Origin: Streptomyces sp. A2-16
Lineage (GTDB): Bacteria; Actinomycetota; Actinomycetes; Streptomycetales; Streptomycetaceae
Length of the DNA stretch: 64,000 nt
Reading direction: 5' to 3'
NCBI RefSeq assembly: GCF_018128905.1
Contig: NZ_CP063808.1
Location: 3,410,001-3,474,000 of the forward strand
Part shown: piece by piece, positions 15,815-24,239 of the stretch
Layout: every line of letters starts with the position of its first letter
How positions within the stretch are numbered: the first letter of the stretch is position 1
Program-made: the position numbers and the translations under genes
Notes under the pieces: model-generated
The model's database searches: none
The model's input: only the letters and a program-made list of their open reading frames with translations
What the model was told of the DNA's origin: nothing

Positions 15815-16450
15815 GGGGAGCTCAAAGGCATGAACGCGTCGTCGACCTCACCTTCCGGCCTGCTGACCGGGTTCCGGTATTCCGCGGCGGAGGCCATGCG
15901 CTGGGCCGAGGCTGTTGAACTACTTCGGCCTTGGTGTGGGGGACTCTCTGCCGTCTCCGTACCCCGCGATCACCGGGGCCGATCTGAGCCGGCACCTGGC
16001 GAGGACCGAGACCGTCGAGTCGAGTTCAGAGGTCCTGGAGGTGGCCTCCGGCACCAGGAGTCTGAGTCGCGGGGAGGTGCGGGTCAGCCATGTGCTGGGC
16101 GCTTTGCTGATGGGCCGTCCACAGCAGACCAACCACTGGATGGTCCAGGCGTTCGGTGCGTGCGGATCGAGCACGCGGGCCGTGCGCGACATGTATCTGG
16201 AGTGGCTGCACGACGACAAGAGCCGACAGGGCATGGACGCGGACGGCCTGACCGAATGGCTGAAGAACCTCCTGCCCCGGGGGCCGGTCTCGGTGGCGGA
16301 CTACGCCTCTGACCGCATCGACGAGCAGAACGACCCCGTGGGCATTCGGGCCGAAGCGGACGCGTTCGCCTGTCTCGTCACCTCCGCGACCTGAATCCCC
16401 CTTTGGCGATAGGGCTGTTCGGCGACTGGGGGAGCGATAAGAGTTTCCAG
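15815..16450 (+). pseudogene. Decayed KAP-type P-loop NTPase gene with Clp-repeat-like N-terminus
   Basis: Homology-like sequence runs through three segments in two frames. First, in one frame to about 15912, comes SGLLTGFRYSAAEAMRWAEAVE. Next, from 15915 to 16394, is a 159-residue frame with SSEVLEVASGTRSLSRGEVRVSHVLGALL (like a Clp N-terminal repeat) and ASDRIDEQNDPVGIRAEADAFACLVTSA, ending at TGA. Then, in the first frame again, comes NPPLAIGLFGDWGSDKSF. The last part matches the KAP Walker A motif (GLFGDWGSGKSF) but the key Gly is Asp. At least two frameshifts are needed, and nothing recognisable follows KSF. I call it a pseudogene; the link to the eCIS is only its position. Confidence 0.6.
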
Positions 16451-16484
16451 AGTCTGCGGGGGCCTTTTGCGTGCGCCCGAAGCA

Positions 16485-16501
16485 TCACCCGCGACGGGGG
16501 A
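16485..16501 (+). promoter_or_regulatory. TCACCC-N5-GGGTGA-type operator, GH15 gene (one mismatch)
   Basis: TCACCC GCGAC GGGGGA lies 92 nt before the GH15 start. Flanking bases extend the symmetry to GCATCACCC/GGGGGATGC with a single mismatch. Six more copies of the same palindrome lie in front of other genes up to 33.3 kb. Confidence 0.55.
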
Positions 16502-16593
16502 TGCTCCACCCCCCTCGATGCGAGCACCCTGTCGCGGTGTGAGCCCGGGGCAAGGGGGACGCCCGGGGGGTGCGGCCATAAGGAGAACCGCTC

Positions 16594-18414
16594 ATGCGAC
16601 GCTATGCCCCGATCGAGGATCACGGTCTGGTCGGAGACCTCCAGACGGCGGCACTGGTCTCGTCCGAGGGGACGGTCGACTGGTTCTGCGCGCCGAGGTT
16701 CGACTCTCCCAGCCTGTTCGCCGCCCTCCTCGATCACGAGAAGGGCGGCCACTTCTCCGTCCGTGCCGAGACCCGACGACCTCCGGTCCAGCTGTACCTC
16801 CAGGACACCGCGGTGCTCGTGACCCGCTTCCTCGCGGAGTCCGGAGTGGGCGAGGTGATCGACTTCATGCCGGTGGAGCGTCCCGAGCGCCCGGCGGAGC
16901 GGCACCGGCTGGTCAGGATCCTGCGGGTGACCCGGGGGCGCATGCGCTTCTCGTTGGAGTGCCGGCCACGCCTCGACTACGGACGCGGCGCACATCAGGT
17001 GGACGTGCGCGGGGAAACGGTCCGCTTCGACGGCGCGGGCGCACAGGTCGTGCTGCAGGGCGTCGGACCCCTGCGGTGGGATCGGGAGGGCGACGACGTC
17101 CGGGGTGAACTGACCCTGTCACAAGGCGAGTTCGCCGCGATCGTCCTGACCGCGGGGAAACCGCAGGACGAGCCCCCGGCCCCGGTGACCCAGGCCGACG
17201 TCACGGCGCTGTTCGAGTCGACCCGCGACTTCTGGCACGCCTGGGTGCGCCGCGGCCGGTACCGCGGGCGCTGGCAGGACATGGTGAACCGGGCCGCCAT
17301 CACCCTCAAACTGCTCACCTACGCGCCCACCGGAGCACCCGTCGCCGCGGCCACCATGGGCCTGCCCGAGCAGATCGGCGGCGGGCGCAACTGGGACTAC
17401 CGCTACACCTGGGTGCGTGACGGCTCCCTGTCGGTCGGTGCCCTGCTGGGCCTCGGCCATGTCGAGGAGGCCCAGGCGTTCCGCCGCTGGCTGGGCGACC
17501 GGCTGCGGTCGAGCCGCACCGTCAGCGGCGAGCCCCTCCAGATCATGTACCGCGTGGACGGCGACCCGGAACTGACCGAAGAGGTGCTCGACCACTTCGA
17601 GGGCTACCGCGGATCGGCGCCGGTACGTGTCGGCAACGGAGCCGCCGACCAGCTCCAGCTCGACATCTACGGCGAGGCGGCCCTCGCGTTGGCGCAGGTC
17701 GCGGAAGAGGCCGAGGAGATCCCGCCGTACGAGGGCTGGCAGGCCCTGTCCGGCGTGCTGGACTGGCTGGTGAAGGCATGGGACCGGCCCGACGAGGGGA
17801 TCTGGGAGACCCGGGGCGGCCAGAAGGACTTCACCTACAGCCGGCTGATGTGCTGGGCGGCCTTCGACCGGGGCGCCCGCATGGCCCGGCGGTTCGCCCG
17901 GCCCGCCGACGTCGCCCGGTGGGACACGGCCCGGGACGACATCCTGCGCCAGGTGATGGAACGGGGCTGGAACACCGGGCGCCGCGCCTTCGTCCAGCAG
18001 TACGAGGAGACCACCCTGGACGCCTCGCTGCTGCTGATGCCCAGCGTCGGCTTCATCTCGCCGACGGACCCGCGCTGGCTGTCCACCCTGGACGCCATGG
18101 AGGACGAGCTCGTGTCGGACAGCCTCGTCCACCGCTACGACCCGGCGGCCTCCCCGGACGGGCTGCGCGGCAGCGAGGGCACCTTCTCCCTGTGCAGCTT
18201 CCTGTACGTCGAGGCGCTCGCACGCTCGGGCAGGCTCGGGCAGGCCCGGTACGCCTTCGACAAGATGCTGACGTACGCGAACCACGCGGGTCTCTTCGCG
18301 GAGGAGATCGGCCCGACGGGAGAACAGCTCGGCAACTTCCCGCAGGCCTTCACCCACCTGGCCCTGATCACCGCCGCCCTCGCCCTCGACCATCAGATGG
18401 ACGCGGCCGGCTGA
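16594..18414 (+). CDS. Glycoside hydrolase family 15 protein (glucoamylase/trehalase-like)
   Basis: This 606-residue cytoplasmic enzyme has a clear AAGGAGAA ribosome site. The N-terminal domain (IEDHGLVGDLQTAALVSSEGTVDWFCAPRFDSPSLFAALLD) is the trehalase-like N-terminal domain found on bacterial GH15 proteins. The C-terminal (alpha/alpha)6 barrel has WDYRYTWVRDGS, GIWETRGGQKDFTYSRLMCWAAFDRG and EEIGPTGEQLGNFPQAFTHLALI, all GH15 hallmarks; the Glu in IWE fits the general acid. Relatives hydrolyse trehalose or alpha-glucans, and substrate cannot be fixed from sequence. No signal peptide is seen. An operator-like palindrome lies upstream, and a LuxR regulator of the MalT type is the next gene, which suggests sugar or stress control. 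Confidence 0.92.
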   Translation: MRRYAPIEDHGLVGDLQTAALVSSEGTVDWFCAPRFDSPSLFAALLDHEKGGHFSVRAETRRPPVQLYLQDTAVLVTRFLAESGVGEVIDFMPVERPERPAERHRLVRILRVTRGRMRFSLECRPRLDYGRGAHQVDVRGETVRFDGAGAQVVLQGVGPLRWDREGDDVRGELTLSQGEFAAIVLTAGKPQDEPPAPVTQADVTALFESTRDFWHAWVRRGRYRGRWQDMVNRAAITLKLLTYAPTGAPVAAATMGLPEQIGGGRNWDYRYTWVRDGSLSVGALLGLGHVEEAQAFRRWLGDRLRSSRTVSGEPLQIMYRVDGDPELTEEVLDHFEGYRGSAPVRVGNGAADQLQLDIYGEAALALAQVAEEAEEIPPYEGWQALSGVLDWLVKAWDRPDEGIWETRGGQKDFTYSRLMCWAAFDRGARMARRFARPADVARWDTARDDILRQVMERGWNTGRRAFVQQYEETTLDASLLLMPSVGFISPTDPRWLSTLDAMEDELVSDSLVHRYDPAASPDGLRGSEGTFSLCSFLYVEALARSGRLGQARYAFDKMLTYANHAGLFAEEIGPTGEQLGNFPQAFTHLALITAALALDHQMDAAG

Positions 18415-18437
18415 GCCGGCCGGACGCGGGAGTAGGT

Positions 18438-18485
18438 CCACTGGTCCCTTCGTAGGGCTGTCCGGCCCCCAGAAGGGACCAGTGG
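18438..18485. promoter_or_regulatory. 14-bp perfect inverted repeat between GH15 and the LuxR gene
   Basis: CCACTGGTCCCTTC (18438-18451) and GAAGGGACCAGTGG (18472-18485) are exact complements across a 20-nt spacer that itself contains GGGC/GCCC. It lies 23 nt after the GH15 stop and 78 nt before the LuxR start, so it could be a terminator or a paired operator. Each arm also reads as GGGACC-AGT-GG(A/G)CC, which resembles from memory the boxes of DevR/DosR-type regulators. There is no T tract. I cannot decide between the two roles. Confidence 0.6.
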
Positions 18486-18563
18486 GCCCTGCGTTGCCAG
18501 GTGAGCGAGCAGGAACAATGAGACGCTGAGCGAAGGGGAGCGCTGGCCATGACCTGACAACGC

Positions 18564-21242
18564 GTGGTGGTGAGCACCGTGGCTACAGGTGACAGGAACA
18601 GCGCGGTTCCGCCCGGAAGCCGTGCCGATCCACTCGGGGACCCGTACTTGAGTACGCGATTCGCCGTGCCGTCGAGGCCGGCCACGTTCCTTGCCCGCCC
18701 ACGCCTGACCCGGCATCTCGACCAGGCTCTGCGGACACCGCTGACCATGGTCAACGGTTCGGCCGGCGCCGGGAAGACCCTGCTGGTCGCCGACTGGACC
18801 GCGGGCCTGGACCGGCAGGTCACCTGGCTCACCGTCGAGACCGGGGAACAGAAGCCCGGCATGTTCTGGGCGTACTTCCTCCAGGCCCTCAGAGCCTCCG
18901 GCACTCCGCTGTCGGAACAGGTTCACTGCCCGGCGGACCCGAACCGGGTGGGCCACAAGGTGCTCTCGGAGATCGCCGAGGACCTGGTCGGGCGCGACCC
19001 GGCCCTGCTGGTCGTGCTCGACGAGTTCGACCGGGTGAGCGGGTCCGAGGTGGCCGAGCAGCTGGAATTCGTGCTCCAGCACGCCGGCTCCGGACTCCGG
19101 CTGGTCCTCGTCACCCGCAACGAGCCGGTCTTCTCCCTGCACCGCTACCGGGCGGCCGGAGCCCTGACGGAGATCCGTGACGCCGAGCTCGCCCTCACAC
19201 CCGAGGAGGCGGCGGCCCTCCTGGAGCTGCACGGACTCAGCCTGCCCGCCGGCGCCGTGCGCGCCCTGGTGGAGCGCACCCGCGGCTGGGCCGCCGGTCT
19301 GCGGCTGTGTGCCCTGGCCGCACAGGAGAGCCCGGACCCGGAGACCTACCTCAAGGAGTTCGAGGCGGACCACAGCGCGGTCGCCGACTTCCTGCTGGCC
19401 GAGGTCCTCAGACGCCAGCCGCGGGAGACGCAGGACCTCCTGCTGCGCGTCAGCGTCCTCGACCGGTTCTGCCCCGATCTGGTCAACGGTCTGACCCACC
19501 GCACCGACACCGAACGCATCCTGGCCGAGCTGCACCGCGACAATGCCTTCGTCGAGCAGCTGGGACAGGGCTGGTACCGCCTGCACCCGCTGTTCGGGGA
19601 GATACTCCAGACCCACCTGCGGGTGCGCAACCCCGGCCTCGAACCCGACCTGCACCGGTCGGCGGCCCAGTGGCTGCAGCGCCGCGGCACCCTCCCGGAG
19701 GCACTCGCCCACGGGGCCGCCGCCGCCGACTGGGACTTCACCGCCGGTGCTCTCGTCGACGACCTGGCGATCGGACAGTTCTTCACCGGTCTGCGGTCCG
19801 ACGACCTGAACGAGCTGTTCTCCCGCATGGGCCCCGAGGCCACGGGCCCCGCGACCGAGCTCGTCCGGGCGGCCCGCGACCTCGCGCAGAGCGACCTCGA
19901 CCGGGGCATGGCCCATCTCCACCACGCCGAGGCGGGCCTGGCCGGCGAGGAGGGTGATCCGGCGGCGGCCCAGCTGAGCTGCGCGCTCCTCGAGGCGGTG
20001 GCCGCCAGACTGACCGGTTCGCCCGCACGGGCCGAACAGGCGGCGGAGACCGCCGAGGAGGTGCGGACGGAGGTCTCCGCGCACCTCCTGGACAAGCACC
20101 CCGAACTGCCGGCCCTTCTGCTGACGCATCTGGGCTCCACACGTCTGTGGGCCGGACGCTACGAGGACGCGCGGGCCGCTCTGACCGAGGCTGCCGACTG
20201 CCCCGGCGGGGCCCTGACGGTGCTGCCCCGAGAGGAGTCGATGGGCCACCTGGCGTTGATCGACTACCTGAACGGATGGCCCGGCAGGGCCGAGCACAAG
20301 GCCCTGGCGGCGGTGTCCGAGACAGAGCGGTTCAGCCTCCCGCAACCGTCCGGATCCGGTATCGAGCGGCTGGTCCTGGCCGCCGTCGCCGTCGACCGCA
20401 ACGAACTGGACCGGGCCCAGGCCCTGCTCGACGAGGCCGACGAGCTCGCCTTCGAGACCCAGGACCCGGTGAAGGCCGCCGGGCGGGCCATCGCCACGGC
20501 CCGGCTCCAGCTGGCACGGGGCAACGCGCGAGCGGCCATGGAGTCGGCGACCCCGGCCCTCACCACCGCCGTCGCCTCACCGTGGGCGGACAGCCTGGAG
20601 CGGGTGGTCGCCTCCGCCGTCCATCTCGCCGAGGGGCGGTACGAGACGGCTGCCGATCTCCTCGGGCACCTGCCCGACGACCGGCCGGCGTGGCTGGTGG
20701 AGGCCGCACGCATCCAGCTCGCGGCGGGCAGGACGGGCACCGCGCTCGACCTCCTGGACAGCGTGCCCGCAGAGAGCCGGCCAGGGCCCGCGGTGACCGT
20801 ACGGGCTGCCCTGGTGAGAGCCCGGGCCGCCCACGCGGCGGGGGACGCCGAAACCGCCCGCAGGTTCGTCGAGCAGGCCCTTCTCGGCGCCCGGCGGGAA
20901 CGGCTGCGGCGACCCTTCCTCGAGGCCGGACGATGGATCAAGCCGTTCCTGGCCGCGCCGCCCCTGCGGGCGCTGGCCGCCGGATGGCTCCTGCCCGACC
21001 CCGGGGCCGGCCGACCGGCCGCCGGCCCACCCCCCGCGCCGATCGTCGTGCAGGAGCTGAGCGAGCGCGAGCGCGACGTCCTGCAACGGCTCGCCCGGAT
21101 GATGTCGACCCAGGAGATCGCCGCGGACCTGTACCTGTCGGTGAACACGGTGAAGACCCACCTCAAGAGCCTGTACCGGAAGCTGGCCGTCAACCGCCGC
21201 AGCGAGGCGGTGCGCCGCGCACGGGACCTGGGCCTGATGTGA
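18564..21242 (+). CDS. Large LuxR-family regulator (MalT/LAL-type STAND ATPase)
   Basis: This is an 892-residue regulator. A P-loop NTPase starts near residue 38, with Walker A GSAGAGKT at 65-72 and a Walker B-like LLVVLDEFD at 148-156, followed by a winged-helix/arm region and about 450 residues of helical TPR-like repeats. The C-terminal 65 residues (LSERERDVLQRLARMMSTQEIAADLYLSVNTVKTHLKSLYRKL) are a LuxR-type DNA-binding domain. MalT-type proteins are ATP-dependent activators that sense ligands through the repeat domain. Several GTG codons (18564, 18567, 18570) could start it, with no clear ribosome site. Its neighbours carry a shared palindrome it might bind, but that is a guess. Confidence 0.93.
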   Translation: MVVSTVATGDRNSAVPPGSRADPLGDPYLSTRFAVPSRPATFLARPRLTRHLDQALRTPLTMVNGSAGAGKTLLVADWTAGLDRQVTWLTVETGEQKPGMFWAYFLQALRASGTPLSEQVHCPADPNRVGHKVLSEIAEDLVGRDPALLVVLDEFDRVSGSEVAEQLEFVLQHAGSGLRLVLVTRNEPVFSLHRYRAAGALTEIRDAELALTPEEAAALLELHGLSLPAGAVRALVERTRGWAAGLRLCALAAQESPDPETYLKEFEADHSAVADFLLAEVLRRQPRETQDLLLRVSVLDRFCPDLVNGLTHRTDTERILAELHRDNAFVEQLGQGWYRLHPLFGEILQTHLRVRNPGLEPDLHRSAAQWLQRRGTLPEALAHGAAAADWDFTAGALVDDLAIGQFFTGLRSDDLNELFSRMGPEATGPATELVRAARDLAQSDLDRGMAHLHHAEAGLAGEEGDPAAAQLSCALLEAVAARLTGSPARAEQAAETAEEVRTEVSAHLLDKHPELPALLLTHLGSTRLWAGRYEDARAALTEAADCPGGALTVLPREESMGHLALIDYLNGWPGRAEHKALAAVSETERFSLPQPSGSGIERLVLAAVAVDRNELDRAQALLDEADELAFETQDPVKAAGRAIATARLQLARGNARAAMESATPALTTAVASPWADSLERVVASAVHLAEGRYETAADLLGHLPDDRPAWLVEAARIQLAAGRTGTALDLLDSVPAESRPGPAVTVRAALVRARAAHAAGDAETARRFVEQALLGARRERLRRPFLEAGRWIKPFLAAPPLRALAAGWLLPDPGAGRPAAGPPPAPIVVQELSERERDVLQRLARMMSTQEIAADLYLSVNTVKTHLKSLYRKLAVNRRSEAVRRARDLGLM

Positions 21243-21254
21243 GGGCACGGCAGG

Positions 21255-21271
21255 TCGCCCGCGACGGGTGA
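21255..21271 (+). promoter_or_regulatory. TCACCC-N5-GGGTGA-type operator, MFS exporter gene (one mismatch)
   Basis: TCGCCC GCGAC GGGTGA lies 13 nt after the LuxR stop. The spacer is identical to that of the GH15 site. The site is 83 nt before the GTG start preferred for the exporter, close to the distance at the other sites. Confidence 0.5.
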
Positions 21272-21354
21272 GGCACCCGGCACTCCCTTCCGCTGCCATG
21301 GGAGAAGCGGCCGCCTCCATCGCCGCCGCGAACCGACCTGGCGAGGTGGTCACC

Positions 21355-23004
21355 GTGAGACGATGGCGCGCTCTGATCGTCCTGGGCACGGCTCAGTTCC
21401 TGATGGTCCTGGACACCTCGGTCATGAACGTGTCGATCAGCCAGCTGGTCGAGGACTTCGACACCGAGGTCACCACCATCCAGGCCGTCATCACGCTGTA
21501 CGCGCTGGTCATGGCCGCGTTCATGATCATCGGTGGCAGGCTGGGCGACATCCTGGGCCGTCGGCGCCTCTTCTTCCTCGGGCTGATGGTGTACGCCACG
21601 GGATCGGCCGTGACCGCGCTGGCCCCCACCGTGTGGGTCCTCGCCCTCGGCTGGTCGGTCGTCGAGGGGCTCGGCGCCGCCATGGTGCTGCCGGCCATGG
21701 CGGCCCTCGTCGCGGAGTCCTACCGCGGACCGGACCGGGCCGTCGCCTACGGCGTCATCGGTGGCCTCGCAGGGGCGGGGATCGCCGTGGGACCCCTGCT
21801 CGGCGGCTGGGTGACCACCTACCTCACCTGGCGGCTGGTCTTCGCCGGCGAGGTCGTCGTCGTCCTGGCCGTGCTGTGCTGTCACCGGATGATCTCCGAG
21901 CCGGCCCGGACCGGGCCCCACCCCCGGCTCGACGGGGTCGGCGCGGCGCTGTCGGCCACCGGCCTGGCGCTGGGCGTCCTCGGTGTGCTCCAGAGCAGCA
22001 CCTGGGGATGGATCTCGCCGCGCAACCCGCCCTTCACCGTCCTCGGATTCTCCCCGACCCTGTTCGTCGTCGGGGCCGGAGTGGCCGTCCTCGCCCTCTT
22101 CGTCCACTGGGAGCGGCGGCGGGCCGAACAGGGCGCCGACCCCCTCGTCCACCTTCCGCTGCTGGGCCGGCCGGCGCTGCGCTCGGGTCTGATGACGCTG
22201 CTGAGCCAGAACCTCATCCTGCTGGGACTGTTCTTCGTCATCCCGCTCTACCTGCAGGTGGTGCAGGGCTTCGACGCGTTCCAGACCGGACTTCGTCTGC
22301 TGCCGGTGTCCGTCACCATGCTCGCGGCCTCCATGCTCGCCTCCTCGCTGGGACGGGCCGTCGGACCCCGCCGCATGGTCCGCCTGGCCCTTGCCACCCT
22401 GGCCGTCGCCGTCGTGTGGCTCCTCGCCACCATCGACCCGGTCATCGACGACGCGCAGTTCGCCGGAGCCATGGCCCTGGTGGGCGTGGGAACCGGCCTG
22501 CTCGCCTCGCAGCTGGGCAACGTCGTCCAGTCCAGCGTCGGGGAGGAGGAACGCAGTGAGGTCGGCGGGCTGCAGTTCACGGCGCAGAACCTGGGCTCCG
22601 CGCTGGGCACGGCGCTCATCGGATCGATCCTCCTCGGTGCGCTGGCGCACGCCTTCACCGCACAGGTCGAGGACGATCCGCGGATCTCCGAGGAGGCCCG
22701 CACCCAGACCGGTGTCGCCCTCGAGTCCGGAATCTCCTTCGTCACCACCGACCAGGTGCGTACGGCGGCGGTGAACGCCGGACTGCCGCCCTCCGAGGTC
22801 GAGGCCGTCACCGACTCCTACGCCTCCGCGCAGCTCGACGGTCTCAAGGCGGCGATCCTCGCCACCGGGGGCGTCACGCTGGCCAGCTTCCTCGTCACAC
22901 CGAACCTCCCGGCAGGCCGGGAGGGCGGCAAGGGCGGCCGCAAGAGTCGCAAGGAGGGATCGGGGACCGCCGCACCGGCCCCCTCGGCCGGATCGACGCG
23001 CTGA
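21355..23004 (+). CDS. MFS drug exporter, DHA2 (14-TM, EmrB/QacA) family
   Basis: The protein is 549 residues from the GTG at 21355, chosen because AGGTGG sits five bases upstream and the protein then begins RRWRALIVLGTAQFLMVLDTSVMNVSI, the usual DHA2 start. ATG 21298 and GTG 21268 are longer alternatives. Motif A appears as GGRLGDILGRRRLF, and motif C as GGLAGAGIAVGPLLGGW. About 14 hydrophobic segments are present, with an extracellular loop before the last one. The family exports drugs or toxic metabolites by proton antiport. The C-terminus is a basic, Ser/Gly-rich tail. Substrate is unknown. The LuxR gene directly upstream may regulate it. Confidence 0.9.
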   Translation: MRRWRALIVLGTAQFLMVLDTSVMNVSISQLVEDFDTEVTTIQAVITLYALVMAAFMIIGGRLGDILGRRRLFFLGLMVYATGSAVTALAPTVWVLALGWSVVEGLGAAMVLPAMAALVAESYRGPDRAVAYGVIGGLAGAGIAVGPLLGGWVTTYLTWRLVFAGEVVVVLAVLCCHRMISEPARTGPHPRLDGVGAALSATGLALGVLGVLQSSTWGWISPRNPPFTVLGFSPTLFVVGAGVAVLALFVHWERRRAEQGADPLVHLPLLGRPALRSGLMTLLSQNLILLGLFFVIPLYLQVVQGFDAFQTGLRLLPVSVTMLAASMLASSLGRAVGPRRMVRLALATLAVAVVWLLATIDPVIDDAQFAGAMALVGVGTGLLASQLGNVVQSSVGEEERSEVGGLQFTAQNLGSALGTALIGSILLGALAHAFTAQVEDDPRISEEARTQTGVALESGISFVTTDQVRTAAVNAGLPPSEVEAVTDSYASAQLDGLKAAILATGGVTLASFLVTPNLPAGREGGKGGRKSRKEGSGTAAPAPSAGSTR

Positions 23005-23020
23005 CCCACAGGGAGGATCG

Positions 23021-23539
23021 ATGTCCACGACCGACCCGACGACGGTGCGCGGGCCCGGCACCGCGGACCGGGCCCGCGCCGACTACACCGGCGGCGTCTA
23101 CGGATCCATGCTCGCGGCCTCCGTGGTGATCGGTGCCGGCGCTCTCGGCTCGTTCCCGCGCCTGGAGCTGATGCTGCTGTTGCTGCTCACCGGGGTGGCG
23201 TTCTGGATCGCGCATGTGCACGCCCAGTTGTTCGGGGCGCGGCTGGCGCGCGAGCGCCTCGACCGCCGTGTCGTGTTCCACGCCTGCCGGGAGGAGTGGC
23301 CGATCGTCAAGGCCGCCGTGCCGCCGGCCGTGGCGGTGGCGGTCAGTCCGCTGCTGGGGCTGGATGTGCAGGGCACCTCCTGGCTGGCGCTCTCCGTGGC
23401 GGTGGCCGGGCAGGTGGGGTGGTCGGTGGCCGCGGCCCGCCGAGCCGGTGCCTCCTGGCGGCTGGTCGCCGCCACCGCCTCGGTCAATCTGCTGATCGGC
23501 CTGCTGATCATCTCCTTCAAGGTCTTCCTGAAGCACTGA
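23021..23539 (+). CDS. Integral membrane protein, unknown function
   Basis: This 172-residue protein has a good GGGAGGA ribosome site, 16 nt after the exporter stop, so it is probably co-transcribed. After about 25 polar residues it has four predicted membrane helices (around YGSMLAASVVIGAGALGSF, LELMLLLLLTGVAFWIAHVH, AVPPAVAVAVSPLLGL/WLALSVAVAGQVGWSVA, and WRLVAATASVNLLIGLLIISF). Such small membrane proteins are common in Streptomyces, but I do not recognise a named family. It has no enzymatic motif. Confidence 0.8.
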   Translation: MSTTDPTTVRGPGTADRARADYTGGVYGSMLAASVVIGAGALGSFPRLELMLLLLLTGVAFWIAHVHAQLFGARLARERLDRRVVFHACREEWPIVKAAVPPAVAVAVSPLLGLDVQGTSWLALSVAVAGQVGWSVAAARRAGASWRLVAATASVNLLIGLLIISFKVFLKH

Positions 23540-23558
23540 CGGAGTGCCGGACGCCGGA

Positions 23559-23575
23559 TCACCTGCGCGGGGTGA
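23559..23575 (+). promoter_or_regulatory. TCACCC-N5-GGGTGA-type operator, 65-residue protein gene (one mismatch)
   Basis: TCACCT GCGCG GGGTGA lies 81 nt before the start of the small protein gene. Read on the transcribed strand, it differs at only one of 17 bases from the SulP site at 33255. Confidence 0.55.
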
Positions 23576-23656
23576 GGCCGGGGGGCGTCGTCCGAGCGGA
23601 CCATCGCAGGACAGGGCATCCGACCGCCTTGCCGGCCGCCCGCGGGAGTACAGCCC

Positions 23657-23854
23657 ATGCGCTACGAGATCCGAGTCGACGGACACATGTCGGACACACT
23701 GGCCGAAGCCTTTCCCGAGCTGGAACGCGTGGTCATGTCCGGACAGACCGTCCTGTTCGGATCCGTCATCGACGAGGCGCACCTGTTCGGCCTGCTGGCC
23801 CGGTGCCAGTCGCTGGGCCTGCACGTGGTGGAGATGCGCCGGATGCCGGAGTGA
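23657..23854 (+). CDS. Small conserved-looking protein, unknown function
   Basis: This 65-residue protein (MRYEIRVDGHMSDTLAEAF..., ending VVEMRRMPE) has a GGGAG ribosome site and its own operator-like palindrome upstream. The pattern of strands and helices (YEIRVDG, LAEAFPELERVVMSG, TVLFGSVIDEAHLFGLLARCQSLGLHVVEM) suggests a compact alpha/beta fold, perhaps ferredoxin-like. Similar short proteins occur widely in Streptomyces, often near stress genes, as I recall. A tandem repeat array starts 10 bp after its stop, and the final 14 bases of the gene recur at the far end of that array. Confidence 0.75.
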   Translation: MRYEIRVDGHMSDTLAEAFPELERVVMSGQTVLFGSVIDEAHLFGLLARCQSLGLHVVEMRRMPE

Positions 23855-23864
23855 AGGGCGTGCC

Positions 23865-23995
23865 TTGCTCGCGGATGCCGTGGTGGGTGGTTCGACGGCC
23901 GTTGCTCGCGGATGCCGTGGTGGGTGGTTCGACGGCCGTTGCTCGCGGATGCCGTGGTGGGTGGTCCGACGCGCGTTGCTCGCGGATGCCGGAGT
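23865..23995. repeat. 37-bp tandem repeat array (3 full copies plus a partial)
   Basis: Units start at 23865, 23902, 23939 and 23976, each beginning TTGCTCGCGGATGCCG. Units 1 and 2 are identical, and unit 3 differs at two or three positions near its end (GGTTCGACGGCCG versus GGTCCGACGCGCG). Copies abut with no spacers. The partial fourth copy runs into GGATGCCGGAGTGA, which is also the exact 3' end of the preceding gene (23841-23854), so the array sits between two copies of that sequence. This looks like slippage or duplication in a minisatellite. Confidence 0.85.
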
Positions 23996-24122
23996 GAGCG
24001 GTCGGCGCTGGTGAGCGGCCGGCGTTCCCGCCCGCCGAGCCGGGGTGTGCCATCTGCGCACGGGTGCTCGTGGGAGCCCCCGTCCCGTCCCGCTTCGTGC
24101 GTGCCGCCGCCGGGCCGGGGGG

Positions 24123-24139
24123 TCACCCACGGCGGGTGA
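24123..24139 (+). promoter_or_regulatory. TCACCC-N5-GGGTGA operator, HdeD gene (perfect)
   Basis: TCACCC ACGGC GGGTGA is perfect, and the symmetry extends to nine bases per arm (GGGTCACCC/GGGTGACCC). It lies 100 nt before the HdeD start, with a strong hairpin between the site and the gene. Confidence 0.65.
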
Positions 24140-24181
24140 CCCGGCCGTCGGCGGTACGCGGGACGCTGGCCGCGTGAGGGA

Positions 24182-24209
24182 CTCCGCACCGCCCCCGGGC
24201 GGTGCGGAG
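24182..24209 (+). other. GC-rich hairpin in the HdeD 5' leader
   Basis: CTCCGCACCGCCC and GGGCGGTGCGGAG are exact complements separated by two bases. The hairpin is 30 nt before the HdeD start and after the palindromic operator. It could stall or end transcription before the gene, or stabilise the leader. No T tract follows. Confidence 0.6.
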
Positions 24210-24239
24210 ACGACCCGTTCGACCGGGCGAGGAGAAGCC

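Noticed and set aside
23865..23995. CRISPR array
   Set aside because: The 37-bp units are contiguous with no variable spacers, and no cas genes are present.
23865..23995. Repeat-encoded peptide (GSTAVARGCRGGW-like frame)
   Set aside because: Frames are open only because the unit lacks stops; there is no ribosome site and no start codon in a sensible place.
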